In this document: positions 5,535 through 7,928 of the stretch, in pieces
How positions within the stretch are numbered: the first letter of the stretch is position 1
Layout of the letters: each line of letters starts with the position of its first letter
NCBI GenBank assembly: GCA_902727915.1
Contig: CACVAU010000018.1
Span: 1-7,928 of the forward strand
Length of the DNA stretch: 7,928 nucleotides
Source of the DNA: an uncultured Sulfurovum sp.
Lineage (GTDB): Bacteria; Campylobacterota; Campylobacteria; Campylobacterales; Sulfurovaceae
Direction: 5' to 3'
Translations under genes and position numbers: made by a program
Notes under the pieces: generated by a model
Seen by the model: only the letters and a program-made list of their open reading frames with translations
Told to the model about the DNA's origin: nothing
The model's database searches: none

Positions 5535-5757
5535 TTGTCATCTCACTCGTATCTGTTGCTATCTGCATAGTTAGTTTTGTTTGATTGTTTGACTTGTTAA
5601 TCAAAGAATGAAATTTTTTTAATTGTGACTCTTTGGGTTCTGTAGTTGTCTGCTCACTAGAAATATGTACAAGGTTTTTAGGTAAATTCTCTAAGAAGAA
5701 CATAACTTTATCAAAAACATCATTGCTAATATCTAACTGTATTCGTTGTGTTGTCAT
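5518..5757 (-). CDS. vapB: VapB-like antitoxin
   Basis: A 79-residue protein. The N-terminus (RIQLDISNDVFDKVMFFLENLPKN, about 5-28) has the beta-strand/helix pattern of small antitoxins that I associate with Campylobacterota VapC/RelE-type systems. The remainder (SSEQTTTEPKESQLKKF and a Thr/Asn-rich tail) looks flexible and probably binds the toxin. ATG 5757 follows AAGGAA at 7-nt spacing. Its 3' end overlaps the PIN toxin by 17 nt. It begins 56 nt after the nirA stop with its own TATAAT, so it can be expressed independently, though read-through from nirA is also possible. DNA binding is inferred from family behaviour. Confidence 0.75.
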   Translation of the reverse strand: MTTQRIQLDISNDVFDKVMFFLENLPKNLVHISSEQTTTEPKESQLKKFHSLINKSNNQTKLTMQIATDTSEMTNDGLF

Positions 5758-5787
5758 GATGGGTTTCCTTATGCTTAATTGGTTTTA

Positions 5788-5793
5788 ATTATA
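5788..5793 (-). promoter_or_regulatory. TATAAT -10 of the vapBC-like operon
   Basis: A consensus TATAAT on the minus strand lies 30 nt upstream of the antitoxin ATG. The position where a -35 would fall is within the nirA stop region and is poor (TAGGTG). A start near 5781 would give a leader of about 24 nt. Confidence 0.5.
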
Positions 5794-5813
5794 ACATAAG
5801 AGGACTTTATCAC

Positions 5814-7733
5814 CTATAACCCTTTCAAAGCCAACAACAACTCAGAAAAGACAGCAGCTCTCGTTTTTTTATCATTATCAGTCATCATATAAATCACTTC
5901 ACTAAGCTTTTTAGGAACGTTGGGATTTAATCTTGTAACTTCATCACGGGTAATTTTGCGTGCTTGGACTAGAACAGGTTCAAAGTCTTCAACAGCTACA
6001 TAACGTTTTTCATCGGTAAGCAATTTAAAAAGTTTAAGCCCAAAATCAAAGATTTCCAAATTCTCTTTTTTATAAGTCTTAGGTTCTTCTTCCAGTTTAA
6101 AGTGAATGTCTAAGTCTAGCTTGTCATTTAAAATATAGTTTATTTTTGTAAAAAAGCTTAGGGCTTGGTAGGAGTAGTTAGCAGCGAAGTATCGGCTTTC
6201 AAAAGTCTCAAATGTTTCTCTTCGCTCTTTAAACTCAGCATATACTTCTAAGAGGTATTTAATATGATACTTGGCTTCAGTAATGGGTAGGGTTTTATGT
6301 AGTAGCTTTGCTTCTGTGGCTGTTCGCGTAATTTTTCCACCCATGAAGATGTGAACACCATCTACTTTGTTTCCTTCTTCATCTTTGGCTTTACAACCCT
6401 CTAGCCCAATGTCAGCTATGCCATGAACACCACAACCTTTTGGACAGGCTGACCAGTTCATACGTACCACACCACTTTCTATGGCAACTTCAGATTTTAA
6501 AAAGTTTGCCATTGCTATGGCATCAGGTTTGTTGGGGATGACACCAAATGAACAGGTTTTTGTTCCTGCACAAGCAATCATATCATTGAAGTAGATGTTG
6601 TTGTATTGGGCATATTTTTTGTAAATGTTACTTGACTCAAAATTTTCTAGGGCTGATTTGTCAATGTTAACAACATAAATATTTTGATCATAAGTTAAGC
6701 GTAAATCACCTGAACCAAAACTTTTGGCACTTTTTGCGAGTTCAATAAGGTCAGTTCCTGAAAAGATTCCTGAAGGAATAATGACTTTATGGGCATATTG
6801 TCCATTACGTTGTAGTACTTTGTTGGCTCCAAGAGCGATGTTCTGTGATTGAACTAAAGTCTGGCCTGCTGTGCTAAACTCTTGGTTGGCACGTTTTTTA
6901 ACTTCGTCTACGAGTGCTGTTATACCAACATCTTTCAGTAAGAAGTAGAGACGGTTCTTGTTACGGTTGTCACGGTAACCGAAGGTTTTAAAGGTTTCTA
7001 AAAGGGCTAAGTAGAAGCTTGGAACTTCTTCCACACTTACAAAAACATTGGCATCTTGTGCTTGTATACCAACTCTTGCACCTAAGTAGACATTAAATCC
7101 AAATTCTCCCTCTTTATTGGCTAAGACAAAACAGCAGTCGTGTCCAAAGATATTACAAGAATTTGACATGGAACCTAAAATTCCTGTGTTGAATTTACGA
7201 GGTAAAACAGAAATCCATTCAGGGTTTTCTATGACCAGACTTTGCAGTTCTGAAACAATGGGACTGACATCAATAATATTGTCAAAAGCTAACCCTTCTA
7301 GTGGGTCTGCAACGGTGTTTCTAGGGTTGTCAACACCTGTTTGAAAAGTAGAAAGACCAACTTCTTGAAGTTCTGCCAATACTTTAGCAATGTCTTCAAT
7401 TTGTAGATAACGTAGCTCTATTTGCATACGCGTGGTAAGGTCGATGTAGTCATCTCCATATTTTTTGGCTACTTCTCCTATCCGTATGGCTTGTTCATTG
7501 TTCAGTTGACCAATGGGAATACGAACTCGAAGCATAAAGTCTTCTTTTTTGTCAAAAAGTCCAAAACATTTTAGAAAGTAAGCAGAATCTTCTTTGGCTA
7601 AACCTTCATAGCCTGCAGCTGAAATTTCTTGAAGTTTTGAATGTACATCCATCGGTAACTTAAGGGTTTTGGTAGCTTCTACTTTGTTTTGTTTCTTGTT
7701 TCGCTTATTAAATGCTGTTTCTAAAATGCTCAT
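5814..7733 (-). CDS. nirA: Ferredoxin-type nitrite reductase (siroheme/[4Fe-4S])
   Basis: A 639-residue siroheme enzyme of the nitrite/sulfite reductase family, expected to reduce nitrite to ammonium in the cytoplasm with six electrons from ferredoxin. The first ferredoxin-like half-domain shows FMLRVRIPIGQ (66-76), YIDLTTR (96-102) and the TGVDNPRNTVADPLEG segment (132-147). The second half carries the cofactor ligands Cys388, Cys394 (ACAGTKTC), Cys430 and Cys434 (NWSACPKGCGVHGIADIGL). About 120 residues beyond the usual core (from about 515) form a helical extension without an evident motif, making the protein longer than many NirA enzymes. The ATG at 7733 has AAAGG at 7-nt spacing; the frame extends 31 codons upstream, but that part lacks a ribosome site and overlaps the promoter. 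Sulfite reductase is the alternative; nasA nearby favours nitrite. Confidence 0.87.
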   Translation of the reverse strand: MSILETAFNKRNKKQNKVEATKTLKLPMDVHSKLQEISAAGYEGLAKEDSAYFLKCFGLFDKKEDFMLRVRIPIGQLNNEQAIRIGEVAKKYGDDYIDLTTRMQIELRYLQIEDIAKVLAELQEVGLSTFQTGVDNPRNTVADPLEGLAFDNIIDVSPIVSELQSLVIENPEWISVLPRKFNTGILGSMSNSCNIFGHDCCFVLANKEGEFGFNVYLGARVGIQAQDANVFVSVEEVPSFYLALLETFKTFGYRDNRNKNRLYFLLKDVGITALVDEVKKRANQEFSTAGQTLVQSQNIALGANKVLQRNGQYAHKVIIPSGIFSGTDLIELAKSAKSFGSGDLRLTYDQNIYVVNIDKSALENFESSNIYKKYAQYNNIYFNDMIACAGTKTCSFGVIPNKPDAIAMANFLKSEVAIESGVVRMNWSACPKGCGVHGIADIGLEGCKAKDEEGNKVDGVHIFMGGKITRTATEAKLLHKTLPITEAKYHIKYLLEVYAEFKERRETFETFESRYFAANYSYQALSFFTKINYILNDKLDLDIHFKLEEEPKTYKKENLEIFDFGLKLFKLLTDEKRYVAVEDFEPVLVQARKITRDEVTRLNPNVPKKLSEVIYMMTDNDKKTRAAVFSELLLALKGL

Positions 7734-7770
7734 TAAGAGACCTTTAATAGATGAATTTTGTTTATGGATT

Positions 7771-7776
7771 ATTATA
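7771..7776 (-). promoter_or_regulatory. TATAAT -10 candidate for nirA
   Basis: A consensus TATAAT on the minus strand lies 37 nt upstream of the nirA ATG at 7733, inside very AT-rich DNA, with no good -35. The 20-bp box found upstream of nasA and dmsBC is absent at the matching position (7805-7824) and elsewhere in 7734-7928. Confidence 0.45.
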
Positions 7777-7847
7777 ATGGAATATGCGTAATATATGTTT
7801 ATAAAATATGTACAATAATTAAACATTCTTCTCTATATATGATTTAA

Positions 7848-7863
7848 TTATATTTAAATATAA
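7848..7863. repeat. 16-bp AT palindrome upstream of nirA
   Basis: TTATATTTAAATATAA is a perfect 16-bp palindrome centred about 80 nt upstream of the nirA -10. It consists only of A and T, so chance is plausible. The remaining 195 nt to the right edge show no gene that I can support. Confidence 0.3.
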
Positions 7864-7928
7864 GGAGTTTTTTGATTAAAAAATAAACAATAAAAAGAGT
7901 GGTAGGTGTTTAATAAATGTTATTATTC

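Noticed and set aside
7734..7826. N-terminal extension of nirA from an upstream ATG at 7826
   Set aside because: The added 31 residues are hydrophobic AT-rich translation without a ribosome site and overlap the TATAAT. ATG 7733 has AAAGG at good spacing and begins a normal NirA N-terminus.
7861..7928. Start of a plus-strand gene at the right edge (AAGGAG at 7863, TTG at 7872, ATG at 7917)
   Set aside because: The TTG frame stops after four codons, and the ATG at 7917 leaves only four codons in the window with a poor ribosome site. This is not enough to call.

Overview
The window suggests an AT-rich bacterium of the Campylobacterota (Arcobacter/Sulfurimonas-like). This is inferred from base composition, A/T-rich TATAAT promoters with poor -35 boxes, VapB/VapC types that I associate with that phylum, and a nasA / DmsBC-type / nirA gene set. 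No database search was possible, so the taxon is an impression.

The backbone is on the minus strand. From right to left it holds nirA (ferredoxin-type nitrite reductase, 5814-7733), a fused DmsB-DmsC-type iron-sulfur/membrane-anchor protein (3275-4858), and the first 180 codons of a NasA/NarB-type molybdopterin nitrate reductase (541 to the left edge). Together they read as an assimilatory nitrate to nitrite to ammonium route. The DmsBC fusion is a plausible quinol-linked electron donor to NasA. Neither visible N-terminus has a Tat signal, so both soluble parts are predicted to be cytoplasmic. The nasA and dmsBC promoters share a 20-bp element (18/20 identical) placed exactly 28 nt upstream of an identical TATAAT. 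nirA has a TATAAT but no copy of the element.

This backbone is interrupted twice by toxin-antitoxin DNA. Between nasA and dmsBC, on the plus strand, lie a small two-helix membrane protein (691-1266), an RHH antitoxin/PIN toxin pair (1355-2012), a DinJ/YafQ pair (2055-2577) and an unknown membrane-anchored coiled-coil-like protein (2612-3139). A possible remnant of a tyrosine-recombinase N-terminal domain follows near 3160-3257. Between nirA and dmsBC, on the minus strand, lies a second VapB/VapC-like pair (5121-5757). Each toxin overlaps its antitoxin by 11-17 nt, and the TA operons have recognisable promoters or operator-like repeats.

No tRNA, rRNA, CRISPR array or complete insertion sequence was seen. 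The longest gene-free stretch is 262 nt (4859-5120). It holds the dmsBC promoter and one perfect inverted repeat.
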